Shown: piece after piece, positions 42,004-50,658 of the stretch
How the letters are laid out: every line of letters starts with the position of its first letter
Position numbering within the stretch: position 1 is the stretch's first letter
From: a marine group bacterium Sva0996 bin134
Lineage (GTDB): Bacteria > Actinomycetota > Acidimicrobiia > Acidimicrobiales > Bin134
Assembly (NCBI GenBank): GCA_002239105.1
Contig: MPNQ01000013.1
Location: forward strand, 27,762 to 91,761
Reading direction: 5' to 3'
DNA: 64,000 nucleotides
The notes under the pieces: model-generated
The model's input: the letters and a program-made list of their open reading frames with translations, nothing else
Databases searched by the model: none
Told to the model about the DNA's origin: nothing
Made by a program: the position numbers and the translations under genes

Positions 42004-44046
42004 ATGACCGCCAGCGTCCTCGCCGCCGGAGTCGTGGAAGAGACCATTCGGGCGTTCTTCCAGGGCCTGCCCATCGGCGCGGGCTTCGCCCTGGTGGCCA
42101 TGAGCTTCGTGCTCACCTACAAGACCTCCGGCGTATTCAACCTGGCCTTCGGGGCCCAGGCTTTCATCAGCGCCGCCACCTACTTCGAATTGCACGTGCG
42201 GCGCGACTGGCCCATCTGGTCGGCAGTTCTGGTGGCGGTGGTGCTGGTCGCCCCGGTGCTCGGACTGCTGCTGGAGCGGCTCATCTTCCGCCACGTCCAT
42301 GCCGCTTCCGCGGTGTCCAAGCTGGTCATCTCCCTCGGCCTGCTCGTGGCCCTGCCCGAGCTGTTCAAGCTCATCGTCGACTACAACCGCGAGCAGCCCT
42401 TCGGCGCGGTGGGCATCATCCCCGACGGCACCACCGTCTACCGGCTGTTCGGCCGCTACCCCGTCACCCGCGACGAGATCGCGGCATTTGTCATCGTGGT
42501 GGCCGCCGCTCTGGCCCTAGCCGCCCTGTTCCGCTACACCCGCTTGGGCCTGCGCATCCGGGCGGTGGTGCAGAGCCCCCGCATGACCGAGCTCAACGGG
42601 GTCAACGCCGACTGGGTGTCGTCGGGCTCGTGGATGCTGTCCAGCCTCTTCGCCGGCCTGGCCGGGGTGCTCTTGGTGCCCACAACCCCGTCGCTGGGCA
42701 CGGTGCTGGAGCCAACCGGCTATTTCCCGATAGTGATCTCCGCTTTGGCCGCCGCCGCGTTGGGCCGCTTGGTGAGCCTGCCCGCCGCCATGTTCGGCGG
42801 CCTGGCGCTGGGGGTCGTCACCACCCAGATGCGCACGCACGTGCCCCGCGACAACGTCATCTTGGCCGAGTTGCAGGGCCCCGCGCTGCCCTACGTGATG
42901 CTGTTCGCCATCATCGTGTTCTGGCCCGCCATCCGCCGCCAGGTAGCCGGGGCCGACCCGCTGCTGGGGGTGTCTCCGCCCCCGCCCGCGCTGGCGGCCA
43001 CCAGCCGCAGCCGGGGCATGACCATCTACACCCGGATCATGGCCCTGGCCTTTTTCACCGCGGTGGGCATCTGGACCTTCGGCTACGCCAATGACTTCTG
43101 GATCTCCCGCATCACCCACTCGGTGATCTTCTCCATCATCTTTCTGTCCATCGTGGTGTTCACCGGCCTCGGCGGCCAGATCGCCCTGTGCCAGGTCACA
43201 TTTGCGGCCATCGGCGCGTTCGGCGCCATGCAGTTCGCCCAGCGCTGGGACATCTCGGTGATCGTGGGCATGCTGGCCGGCGCGGCCATCGCCGCCGCGG
43301 TGGGCGCGGTGCTCAGCATTCCGGTCATGCGCCTGGGCGGCATCTGGCTGGCCATCGCCACCTTGGCCTTCGCGTTGTTCTTCCACGACGTATTGGTGAA
43401 GTACAGCTGGGTGGGTGGCTCGTTGTTCCACGGCCGCGGCGTGCCCCGGCCCGAGTTTCTCGGCGTCGACTTCTCCAGCCGCGAGAACTTCCTCATCCTG
43501 TCCATCGCCATCTTGGTGCTGGTGGGGGTGCTCATAATCCTCATCCGCGAGAGCAGCACCGGCATGGCCCTGCGGGCGCTGAGGGGTTCGGAGACCGCGG
43601 CCGAGTCCATCGGGGTGATCTCTTGGCGCTCCCGGGTCATCGTGTTCTCGGTGTCGGCCGCCATCGCCGCCATCGGCGGCGGGCTGTTGGCCATGGAGGA
43701 GCGCCTGGTGGGATACGAGGCCAACTTCGATCCCCAGACCGGACTGTTCTGGCTGGTGATAGTGGTGGTGCTCGGGGCCCGCACCGTGGAGGGCGGGATC
43801 CAAGCAGGCGTCGCCTTTGTGATCTTTCCCGAGCTGGTGCTTCACCGCTGGTTCGGACTCGACGGGGCCTGGCGATTCGTTTTGTTCGGCTTTGCCGCCA
43901 TCTCCTTCGCCCGCCATCCCGAGGGCCTGCTTGAGCACGGCAAACGACGGTCGCAGGCTTTGATGCAGCGCGCCTTCGCCCGCCGTGCCCCGGCCATGGC
44001 CGCGGCCGGCGCGGGGGGAGCAGCCGAGACAGGGGAGGAGCCATGA
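42004..44046 (+). CDS. fused branched-chain-type ABC permease (LivH-LivM fusion)
   Basis: This 680-residue membrane protein joins two permease domains that are usually separate. The N-terminal half (about 1-320) is LivH-like (GLPIGAGFALVAMSFVLTYKTS, FNLAFGAQAF). The C-terminal half (about 335-650) is LivM-like (GLGGQIALCQVTFAAIGAFG, IPVMRLGGIWLAIATLAFAL, and the EAA-type GSETAAESIGV loop). A linker with SPPPPALAATSRSRG separates them. It forms the channel of the importer. It overlaps the following ATPase by ATGA. Confidence 0.92.
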   Translation: MTASVLAAGVVEETIRAFFQGLPIGAGFALVAMSFVLTYKTSGVFNLAFGAQAFISAATYFELHVRRDWPIWSAVLVAVVLVAPVLGLLLERLIFRHVHAASAVSKLVISLGLLVALPELFKLIVDYNREQPFGAVGIIPDGTTVYRLFGRYPVTRDEIAAFVIVVAAALALAALFRYTRLGLRIRAVVQSPRMTELNGVNADWVSSGSWMLSSLFAGLAGVLLVPTTPSLGTVLEPTGYFPIVISALAAAALGRLVSLPAAMFGGLALGVVTTQMRTHVPRDNVILAELQGPALPYVMLFAIIVFWPAIRRQVAGADPLLGVSPPPPALAATSRSRGMTIYTRIMALAFFTAVGIWTFGYANDFWISRITHSVIFSIIFLSIVVFTGLGGQIALCQVTFAAIGAFGAMQFAQRWDISVIVGMLAGAAIAAAVGAVLSIPVMRLGGIWLAIATLAFALFFHDVLVKYSWVGGSLFHGRGVPRPEFLGVDFSSRENFLILSIAILVLVGVLIILIRESSTGMALRALRGSETAAESIGVISWRSRVIVFSVSAAIAAIGGGLLAMEERLVGYEANFDPQTGLFWLVIVVVLGARTVEGGIQAGVAFVIFPELVLHRWFGLDGAWRFVLFGFAAISFARHPEGLLEHGKRRSQALMQRAFARRAPAMAAAGAGGAAETGEEP

Positions 44047-44813
44047 GCCTGCTGGCTGCCGACGGCATCACCAAGCGGTTCGCGGGCATCACTGCCCTCG
44101 ATGATGTGCATATCGCCGTCGACGAGGGAGAGCGGGTGGGGCTTATCGGCCCCAACGGCGCGGGCAAGACCACCCTGTTCAACTGCCTTTTGGGCCTTTT
44201 GCGCCCCGACGCCGGGTCGGTGAGCTTCGACGGCCAGAGCATCACCCGTCTGCCGATCTACCGCCGGGCCCGCCTCGGCATCGGCCGCACTTTCCAGCGG
44301 GTGGAGCTGTTCAGCGGGTCGTCGGTGCGCGACCACCTGCTGTTCGCCCACCGGATTCGCAGCGGCACCGGTGCCTTGTGGAAAGACCTTCTCGGACTGG
44401 GGCTGCCCAAGCCCGCCGAGATCGAGCGCTGCGACACCCTTTTGGAGAGCCTCGGCCTTGGCGGCATGGGCGACGAGCCCATCGAGGCCCTCAGCCTGGG
44501 CCAAAGCCGCCTGGTGGAGGTGGCCCGAGCGCTCATGACCCAGCCCCGGGTGGTGCTGTTAGATGAGCCCTCTTCGGGCCTCGACCGGGCCGAAACCACC
44601 GCCCTGGCCGACACCCTGGCCCGTATCCAAACCGAACAGGGATTCGGCCTGCTGCTGGTGGAACACGACGTGGAGTTGGTGGCCACCTTCACCGAGCGCA
44701 CCTACGTGCTCAACTTCGGGAAGCTCATAACCCATGGCCCCACATCTGAAGTGATGCGCGACGACGAGGTGCGGGCCGCCTATCTGGGCGATTTCGTGGC
44801 GGGCACGTCATGA
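44043..44813 (+). CDS. ABC transporter ATPase, LivG type
   Basis: This 256-residue ABC ATPase has Walker A GPNGAGKTT, signature LSLGQSRLVEVARAL, Walker B VVLLDEPSSGLD and H-loop LLVEHD. The insert GIGRTFQRVELFSGSSVRDH is typical of LivG. It energises the fused permease as one of two ATPases. ATGA overlaps join it to both neighbours. Confidence 0.93.
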   Translation: MSLLAADGITKRFAGITALDDVHIAVDEGERVGLIGPNGAGKTTLFNCLLGLLRPDAGSVSFDGQSITRLPIYRRARLGIGRTFQRVELFSGSSVRDHLLFAHRIRSGTGALWKDLLGLGLPKPAEIERCDTLLESLGLGGMGDEPIEALSLGQSRLVEVARALMTQPRVVLLDEPSSGLDRAETTALADTLARIQTEQGFGLLLVEHDVELVATFTERTYVLNFGKLITHGPTSEVMRDDEVRAAYLGDFVAGTS

Positions 44814-45589
44814 CCGACGCCACTACAACCGCCGACCCCGCCGAGATGGCCCCCGCCCCGCTGGTGATCCCGGTGCTGGAGATGCGCCATGTCAACGCCG
44901 CCTACGGTCCGTTTCGGGCCTTGTTCGACGTGTCCCTGTCGGTGGGCGAGGGCGAGACGGTGGCGCTACTGGGCCGCAACGGCGCGGGCAAGACCACCGT
45001 GGCCCGGGTGGCCAGCGGCCTGGTGGAGCCCACCGGGGGCGAGGTGATGGTCGACGGCAACGACTTCACCAAGACCCGGGCCTACCGCTACGCCAAGGCC
45101 GGGGTGGTCCATGTACCCGAGGGCCGGGCGGTGTTCCCCGACTTCTCGGTGGAGGAGAACCTCACCCTGGCCTTCTCCCGCACCCGCGACCGCTCCGGGG
45201 TGCGCGACGCCCTGGCCCGGGCCTTCGAGCTGTTCCCCCCCATCGCCCAGCGCCGCCGCCAGATTGCCGGCACGCTGTCGGGCGGCGAGCAGCGCATGCT
45301 GGCCATGGCCCGGGTGCTGGTGGAGACCCCCCGCCTGCTCATCGCCGACGAGCTGTCGCTGGGCCTGGCCCCCATCGTCACCGACGAGGTGTACGCCGTG
45401 CTGGCCCGCATCCGCGACGCCGGCACCGCCCTGCTCATAGTCGAGCAGCACATGGGCCACGCCCTGGCCCTGTGCGACCGGGCCATCCTCCTAGACCACG
45501 GCGCCATCTCCTGGCAGGGCCCCGCCTCCGAGGCCGCCCAAGCCGCAGGCGCATCCCTGTTTGACACCGGTGGCGATTCAAGGAGTTGA
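44810..45589 (+). CDS. ABC transporter ATPase, LivF type
   Basis: This 259-residue ABC ATPase has Walker A GRNGAGKTT, signature LSGGEQRMLAMARVL, Walker B LLIADELSLGLAP and H-loop LIVEQHMGHAL. An N-terminal extension of about 20 residues precedes LEMRHVNAAYGPF. It is the last gene of the importer operon, followed by a 160-base gap before the IetAS-like pair. Confidence 0.93.
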   Translation: MTDATTTADPAEMAPAPLVIPVLEMRHVNAAYGPFRALFDVSLSVGEGETVALLGRNGAGKTTVARVASGLVEPTGGEVMVDGNDFTKTRAYRYAKAGVVHVPEGRAVFPDFSVEENLTLAFSRTRDRSGVRDALARAFELFPPIAQRRRQIAGTLSGGEQRMLAMARVLVETPRLLIADELSLGLAPIVTDEVYAVLARIRDAGTALLIVEQHMGHALALCDRAILLDHGAISWQGPASEAAQAAGASLFDTGGDSRS

Positions 45590-45749
45590 GCCTTCTGCTA
45601 CATCGTCCGAAACTCTTGTTTGCTCTCCACAAAGCTCAAGGCGATTCCCCGGCCAATCTGAGTGCCTCGGGTCCGATCCTGACGACTACGGTTGAGCCAT
45701 GCTGACGCATTGGGAAGTGCGTTCGGACATTCGAGATGAGGTGTAGAAA

Positions 45750-46730
45750 GTGGCAACCGCAGATCAGGTGAAGGCCCTGATCAAGAGCCATGCCGCGGGC
45801 GACGATGAACGCTTCTACGCGGTAGCTCTCCAGCTTGCTGCGCGAGAGGCCCGAAATGGCCATGCGAACTACGCACGGGACCTCAAAGAGCTAATTGATG
45901 CTTCGAGGAGCCGGGTGTCGCCGCCTTCGCCCACGCCAGTAGCTGCGCCCCGCGGCGACTTAGCTTCACTGCTTACAGCCGAATATCCGGACGAGCGCCT
46001 ATGCGACATTGTGCTTGACGAAGAGGTCCTAGCCGAATTGAAACGTGTGCTTAAGGAGCAACGCCAACGGGATCAGCTTCGAGCGACCGGTTTCGCCCCA
46101 TTGCGCAGGCTGCTCTTGCTCGGTCCTCCTGGAACTGGGAAAACAATGACAGCGCGGGTACTTGCAGGAGAACTACATCTACCTCTTTTCACAGTTCGCC
46201 TGGAAGGGCTGATCACGAAGTTCATGGGGGAGACGGCCGCCAAGCTCAGGATCGTGTTTGATGCCGTTGCGCAGACACCGGGTGTGTACCTATTCGATGA
46301 GGTCGACGCACTAGCTGGTTCGCGAACACAAGGTAACGATGTCGGCGAAATTAGGAGAGTGCTGAATTCATTCCTTCAATTCATGGAGCAGGATTATTCG
46401 GACAGCATTGTCGCCGCGGCTTCGAACCTTCCCGAACATCTCGACCGAGCGTTGTTTCGTCGGTTCGACGTCACCTTGCATTACCCAATGCCTACAGGCG
46501 TAATTGCTAACCAGGTGATCCGAAACCGACTAGCATCACTCTGTCTCACGGGAGTGAACTGGCAGCTTGTGGCGACTGCATCGAACGGTCTAAGCCACGC
46601 AGAGGTCACCTCTGCGTCAGAGCGAGCAGCAAAGGACGCGATTTTGACCGGTGCATCGGAGATCACCACAGATCTCTTGGTCGGTGCCCTGAAGAAGGGA
46701 TCCAAGGCGATCATTCCCACGGTCAAGTAG
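45750..46730 (+). CDS. AAA+ ATPase, IetA-like
   Basis: This 326-residue AAA+ ATPase has an N-terminal helical region (1-80), Walker A GPPGTGKT (125-132), a pore-like segment LITKFMGET, Walker B YLFDEVDAL (180-188), sensor-1 Asn226 and arginine fingers in RALFRRFD. It resembles FtsH/VCP-type AAA modules without a protease domain. GTG 45750 follows GATGAGG. The adjacent gene encodes a large subtilase, the arrangement of IetAS, a plasmid-maintenance pair later reported as antiphage. The ATPase may unfold or present a substrate to the protease. Composition appears less GC-rich than the flanking importers. Confidence 0.88.
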   Translation: MATADQVKALIKSHAAGDDERFYAVALQLAAREARNGHANYARDLKELIDASRSRVSPPSPTPVAAPRGDLASLLTAEYPDERLCDIVLDEEVLAELKRVLKEQRQRDQLRATGFAPLRRLLLLGPPGTGKTMTARVLAGELHLPLFTVRLEGLITKFMGETAAKLRIVFDAVAQTPGVYLFDEVDALAGSRTQGNDVGEIRRVLNSFLQFMEQDYSDSIVAAASNLPEHLDRALFRRFDVTLHYPMPTGVIANQVIRNRLASLCLTGVNWQLVATASNGLSHAEVTSASERAAKDAILTGASEITTDLLVGALKKGSKAIIPTVK

Positions 46731-46739
46731 ACGAGCAAC

Positions 46740-49268
46740 ATGGCAGAGTGGAATCGATTACACATCACGGTCGCGCGACCTGCGTTGGCCGAAGGGTATA
46801 CCCCGACTGGATCAGCTCGGGGATCTGCTGCACCCCCGTCACCGGCCGACCGGATTGGTCACAGTAGAAACCTTGTCGAGCAGATGAATGCGGCAGCGGA
46901 TGAAGCAGACGCTAGGCGAGCATCACAACAAGTCGATCGTGTCGAGGGAGCGATCGATGGCATCTACGTTCAATTTGAGTCATCTCCAGGTTTCGAACTC
47001 GCGCTGACATCGCTTGAGCCTCAATACGGGTCGGTGCATCCCGAGGTGCGGGCAGTCACTACCCGTGAGATTGATGGACAGGAGGTCCAGTTCGCGACGG
47101 TCTTCGTTCCGGAAGGATGGATAGGACGGTTTACCAAGCGGTTTGAGCAGTACGCGACCCAACAAACAAGCTCCGGCAACCCGAAACACCGCAATCTCGT
47201 AGAACGAATCGCCCTGCTTCGACTGGCAACTCTGAGGGCGTTGTGGACCGACAGCGAAGATGCATTTCCAGTCGATGAGGAGCAAGTCGTCTGGTGGGAG
47301 TTATGGCTCCGACGTCGCGAGGACGTTGATAGGCGGCTCGAGGCATTCGCTGAATCCTCTGGTGCTGCGCTTGGACCCCAACTTCTCGTCTTTGAGGACA
47401 GGGTAGTTGCGCTCGTATCGGCTTCAAGCACCCAACTGGGGTCAGCGTTAGACCTCCTCGACGACATCGCGGAAGTGCGCAGCCCAGTCCAGGCAATTCA
47501 ATTCCTCGCGGGTCTTTCTGCCGCCGACCAGGTCGAGTTCGTCGATGAGCTTGTTGCTCGCCTGAGCGGTCCCCAACTTGATGCACCGGCAACGTGTCTT
47601 TTGGACACCGGCATCGCCAGTGCCCACCCGCTACTAAATGTTGCGATATCTCCCAATGATGCCCATGCCGTCAACCCAAATTGGAGTGTCGACGATCGCC
47701 ATGGTCATGGAACAGAGATGGCTGGTATTGCCCTCTTTGGAGATCTTGCCGAGGCGATAGCGAGATCCGATCCAATTCGTGTCGAGAGTTATCTGGAGTC
47801 TGTGAAGATCTTGCCCGATTACGGCGAAAATGAATACGACCTTTATGGAGCACTGACGGCCCAAGCAGCGTCCATTGTCGAGATTGAGAATCCCGAACGC
47901 CGTCGCGCATTCGCGTTGGCGGTGACTGCCCCTTCAAAGGGAGCCCACCCAAGCGACTTGGGACAACCTTCCGCATGGTCTTCGGCGGTTGACGCACTTG
48001 CGTCTGGTCGCGCCGTAACTTCTTCTGATGAGGGCCTCGTCTACCTGGACGAACCCAGTTCCGACTCCCAACGCCTCTTTATCGTCTCTGCCGGAAACGT
48101 CCGTTTCCCCTACGAAAAAGGACACCTTGACCGAAGTGACGTCGAAGTGGTGGAGGAACCAGCACAGTCATGGAACGCACTGACGGTTGGTGCCTGCACC
48201 GATCTCTCTGACATCCGCCATGGCGACTTCGTTGGCTGGAGTCCTCTAGCTCCCGCCGGTGAGTTGTCTCCGTTCAGTCGCACTTCTGTTGGATTCCGCG
48301 CTCAGTGGCCACATAAGCCGGAAGTTGTTTTCGAGGGAGGCAATGCGGCCGTATCGCCTGACCGCACGTCCATTGACACACCGCCCGATCTGCAGGTGCT
48401 CACCACGAGGGCGTTACAACACGGTGGCAGACTTCTTACGACTGCGTTCGGCACAAGCCCGGCTACGGCTCAGGCGGCGAATCTCGCAGCAAGTATCAGT
48501 AGGTCTTACCCCCACCTCTGGCCTGAGACGGTCCGAGGACTGATAGTCCACTCGGCGCGGTGGACTGAAGCCATGCTCGGACAATTCAATGTGAATACCC
48601 GAGCCGAAACTGTCGCGAGGTTACGGCGCTATGGGTGGGGAGTTCCCGATGCCGATCGCGCTCTACGAAGCGCAGACGATGCAGTAACGCTGATTGCTCA
48701 GGCACACATTCATCCCTACCGCGACGGCAAGATGCGGGAAATGCACCTTCACGATCTGCCTTGGCCAACGGAGGTGCTCTCGGAACTTGGCGACACCGAG
48801 GTTCAGATGCGCGTATCACTCTCCTACTTCATAGAACCGAACCCCGCACGCCGGGGTTGGGCACAACGGTTCCGCTACGCGTCGCACGGTCTGCGATTCG
48901 AGGTACGAAGACCTACCGAGAGCAACGATGAATTTCGCAAGCGCATCAATAAGCTCGCTCTTGCCGAGAACGAGCAGCGTCCCACATCCGATAGTGACGC
49001 GGACCAATGGTTCCTCGGTCCGCAACATCGCGTGAGAGGTTCCCTCCACGTCGACCACTGGAGTGGTCCGGCAATTGAACTCGCAGCGCGCGGCGCGGTT
49101 GCCGTCTACCCGGTCACAGGCTGGTGGAAAGAAAGGAAGAAGCGGGATCGCAGTGATGATGGCGTCCGGTATTCCCTCTTAGTGTCGATTGAGGCTCCAG
49201 ATGTTGACGTCGATATCTGGACTCCCGTTGCACTCGCTGCGGAGGTTCCAGTGATCATCGAGACATAA
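46740..49268 (+). CDS. S8 (subtilisin-like) serine protease, IetS-like
   Basis: This 842-residue protease has no signal peptide, so it is cytoplasmic. The long N-terminal region (1-280) has no domain I can name. The S8 domain has catalytic Asp289 (CLLDTGIAS), His323 (HGHGTEMAG), oxyanion Asn452 (VSAGN) and Ser572 (GTSPATA). The C-terminal 250 residues contain a beta-rich region. It follows the AAA gene after nine bases and matches IetS. Presumed role: cleaves a host or phage protein when triggered through the ATPase. Trigger and target are unknown. Confidence 0.88.
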   Translation: MAEWNRLHITVARPALAEGYTPTGSARGSAAPPSPADRIGHSRNLVEQMNAAADEADARRASQQVDRVEGAIDGIYVQFESSPGFELALTSLEPQYGSVHPEVRAVTTREIDGQEVQFATVFVPEGWIGRFTKRFEQYATQQTSSGNPKHRNLVERIALLRLATLRALWTDSEDAFPVDEEQVVWWELWLRRREDVDRRLEAFAESSGAALGPQLLVFEDRVVALVSASSTQLGSALDLLDDIAEVRSPVQAIQFLAGLSAADQVEFVDELVARLSGPQLDAPATCLLDTGIASAHPLLNVAISPNDAHAVNPNWSVDDRHGHGTEMAGIALFGDLAEAIARSDPIRVESYLESVKILPDYGENEYDLYGALTAQAASIVEIENPERRRAFALAVTAPSKGAHPSDLGQPSAWSSAVDALASGRAVTSSDEGLVYLDEPSSDSQRLFIVSAGNVRFPYEKGHLDRSDVEVVEEPAQSWNALTVGACTDLSDIRHGDFVGWSPLAPAGELSPFSRTSVGFRAQWPHKPEVVFEGGNAAVSPDRTSIDTPPDLQVLTTRALQHGGRLLTTAFGTSPATAQAANLAASISRSYPHLWPETVRGLIVHSARWTEAMLGQFNVNTRAETVARLRRYGWGVPDADRALRSADDAVTLIAQAHIHPYRDGKMREMHLHDLPWPTEVLSELGDTEVQMRVSLSYFIEPNPARRGWAQRFRYASHGLRFEVRRPTESNDEFRKRINKLALAENEQRPTSDSDADQWFLGPQHRVRGSLHVDHWSGPAIELAARGAVAVYPVTGWWKERKKRDRSDDGVRYSLLVSIEAPDVDVDIWTPVALAAEVPVIIET

Positions 49269-49458
49269 CCGCAAGGTTCCAAATCTGTAGCCTCCGCAGG
49301 CGTCAGTGACGGGCGGAATCAAGCGGGCCGAAAACCCTTTCATCTTCTTTGTGGTCATTGAAGCCCAGGGGGATCTCTCGTTGGTCGACTTCGACAGCAA
49401 GTGATAGCGCCGCAGTGCGCCAATTGGCGGCCGGCGGCCAGTAGTCAATACTGGGGCC

Positions 49459-50658
49459 ATGGACGCCACCGCCGTTGAGTTCGATCCGTTCAGCCGGGAC
49501 TTCTTCGACGATCCCTACCACACCTACGCCGACCTGCGGGATTACGCCCCCTGCTACTACAGCGAGCAGTACGACTTCTACGCTCTGAGCCGGTTCGACG
49601 ACGTGGTGGCCGGCCATCGCGATTTCGCCACCTTCACCTCTACCCACGGCCAAACCTACGAGCAGCTCGCATCGGGCAAGCCGTCGGATATGGGCTCCAT
49701 CATCTCCATGGACCCGCCCGAGCACACCCGCTACCGCAAGCTGGTATCACGCTCGTTCACCCCTCGCTCCATCGGCGACTACGAAGCCCTGGTGCGGGAG
49801 ATAATCAGCGGCTATCTCGACCCGCTCATGGGCCGCCGCCAGTTCGACATTCTTGAGGAGTTCGCCGCCCCATTCCCGGTCGAGATCATCTCCACCATCT
49901 TGGGTGTGCCCGCCGAAGACCGCCAGCAGATCAGGCTGTGGACCGACGCCATGCTCCACCGCGAAGAGGGCTCGGCCATGAGCAGCCAGGCCGCCCAGGA
50001 GGGGGGCATGGCCCAGGGCATGTACCTGTTCCAACTCTCCCAAAAGAAGCGCGAAGAACCGGCCGACGACATGCTCTCGGCGCTGATCGAGGCCGAGGTG
50101 GAGACCGAAGACGGCGATCTCACCCAACTCGACGACGCCGAGATCGCCGGGTTCGGCACCCTGTTGGCCGCAGCCGGCTCCGAGACCGTCACCAAGCTGG
50201 TGGGCAACGCCGTGGTTCTGTTCCACCGCAACCCCGACCAGTGGGCCAAGGTGGTCGGCGATCCCAGCCTCATCGCCAACGCGGTGGAGGAGATCCTCCG
50301 CTACTGGGCCCCCTCGCAGTACCAGGGCCGCTACTCAGTGGTCGATTCCGAATGGCACGGGGTGACCATCCCCAAGAACAAGCCGGTGTTTCTGATCACC
50401 GGTGCGGCCAACCGCGACCCCCGCCGCTACGACGATCCCGACAAATTCGACATCACCCGCGAGCCCGGCCTGGCCGTCGGGCTGGGCCACGGCCTCCACG
50501 TCTGTTTGGGCGCCGCCCTGGCCCGCTTGGAGAGCCGGGTGGCCATCGAGGAGATCGCCCGCCGCTGGCCCGCCTTCGAGGTGCAGGAATCTGGCCTGCG
50601 CCGAGTGCAGATGTCCAACGTGGCCGGCTACTCCTCAGTACCGATCACGGTCTCCTAG
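49459..50658 (+). CDS. cytochrome P450 with Leu in heme-loop Phe position
   Basis: This 399-residue P450 has the I-helix LLAAAGSETVTKLVG, K-helix EEILR and heme loop LGHGLHVCLGAALAR. The usual Phe seven residues before the heme Cys is Leu; this substitution can alter redox potential but occurs in some families. It stands alone after the IetAS pair. Its stop codon overlaps that of the convergent binding-protein gene in a shared CTAG. It probably oxidises a substrate delivered by one of the neighbouring importers; this is inferred from position. Confidence 0.92.
   Translation: MDATAVEFDPFSRDFFDDPYHTYADLRDYAPCYYSEQYDFYALSRFDDVVAGHRDFATFTSTHGQTYEQLASGKPSDMGSIISMDPPEHTRYRKLVSRSFTPRSIGDYEALVREIISGYLDPLMGRRQFDILEEFAAPFPVEIISTILGVPAEDRQQIRLWTDAMLHREEGSAMSSQAAQEGGMAQGMYLFQLSQKKREEPADDMLSALIEAEVETEDGDLTQLDDAEIAGFGTLLAAAGSETVTKLVGNAVVLFHRNPDQWAKVVGDPSLIANAVEEILRYWAPSQYQGRYSVVDSEWHGVTIPKNKPVFLITGAANRDPRRYDDPDKFDITREPGLAVGLGHGLHVCLGAALARLESRVAIEEIARRWPAFEVQESGLRRVQMSNVAGYSSVPITVS

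Noticed and set aside
40299..42116. Long antisense open frame (605 codons) opposite the binding-protein gene
   Set aside because: It is a GC-rich shadow of a convincing lipoprotein gene and its translation is low-complexity with no motif.
42517..43938. 473-codon antisense open frame opposite the fused permease
   Set aside because: His/Gln/Gly-rich shadow frame without membrane or enzyme motifs.
45590..45749. Gap before the AAA ATPase considered for an attachment site
   Set aside because: No matching repeat at the other end of the IetAS-like module (49.27-49.46 kb) was found by eye.
49269..49458. Gap after the subtilase gene considered for a tRNA or small RNA
   Set aside because: No cloverleaf, CCA end or stable hairpin could be drawn.
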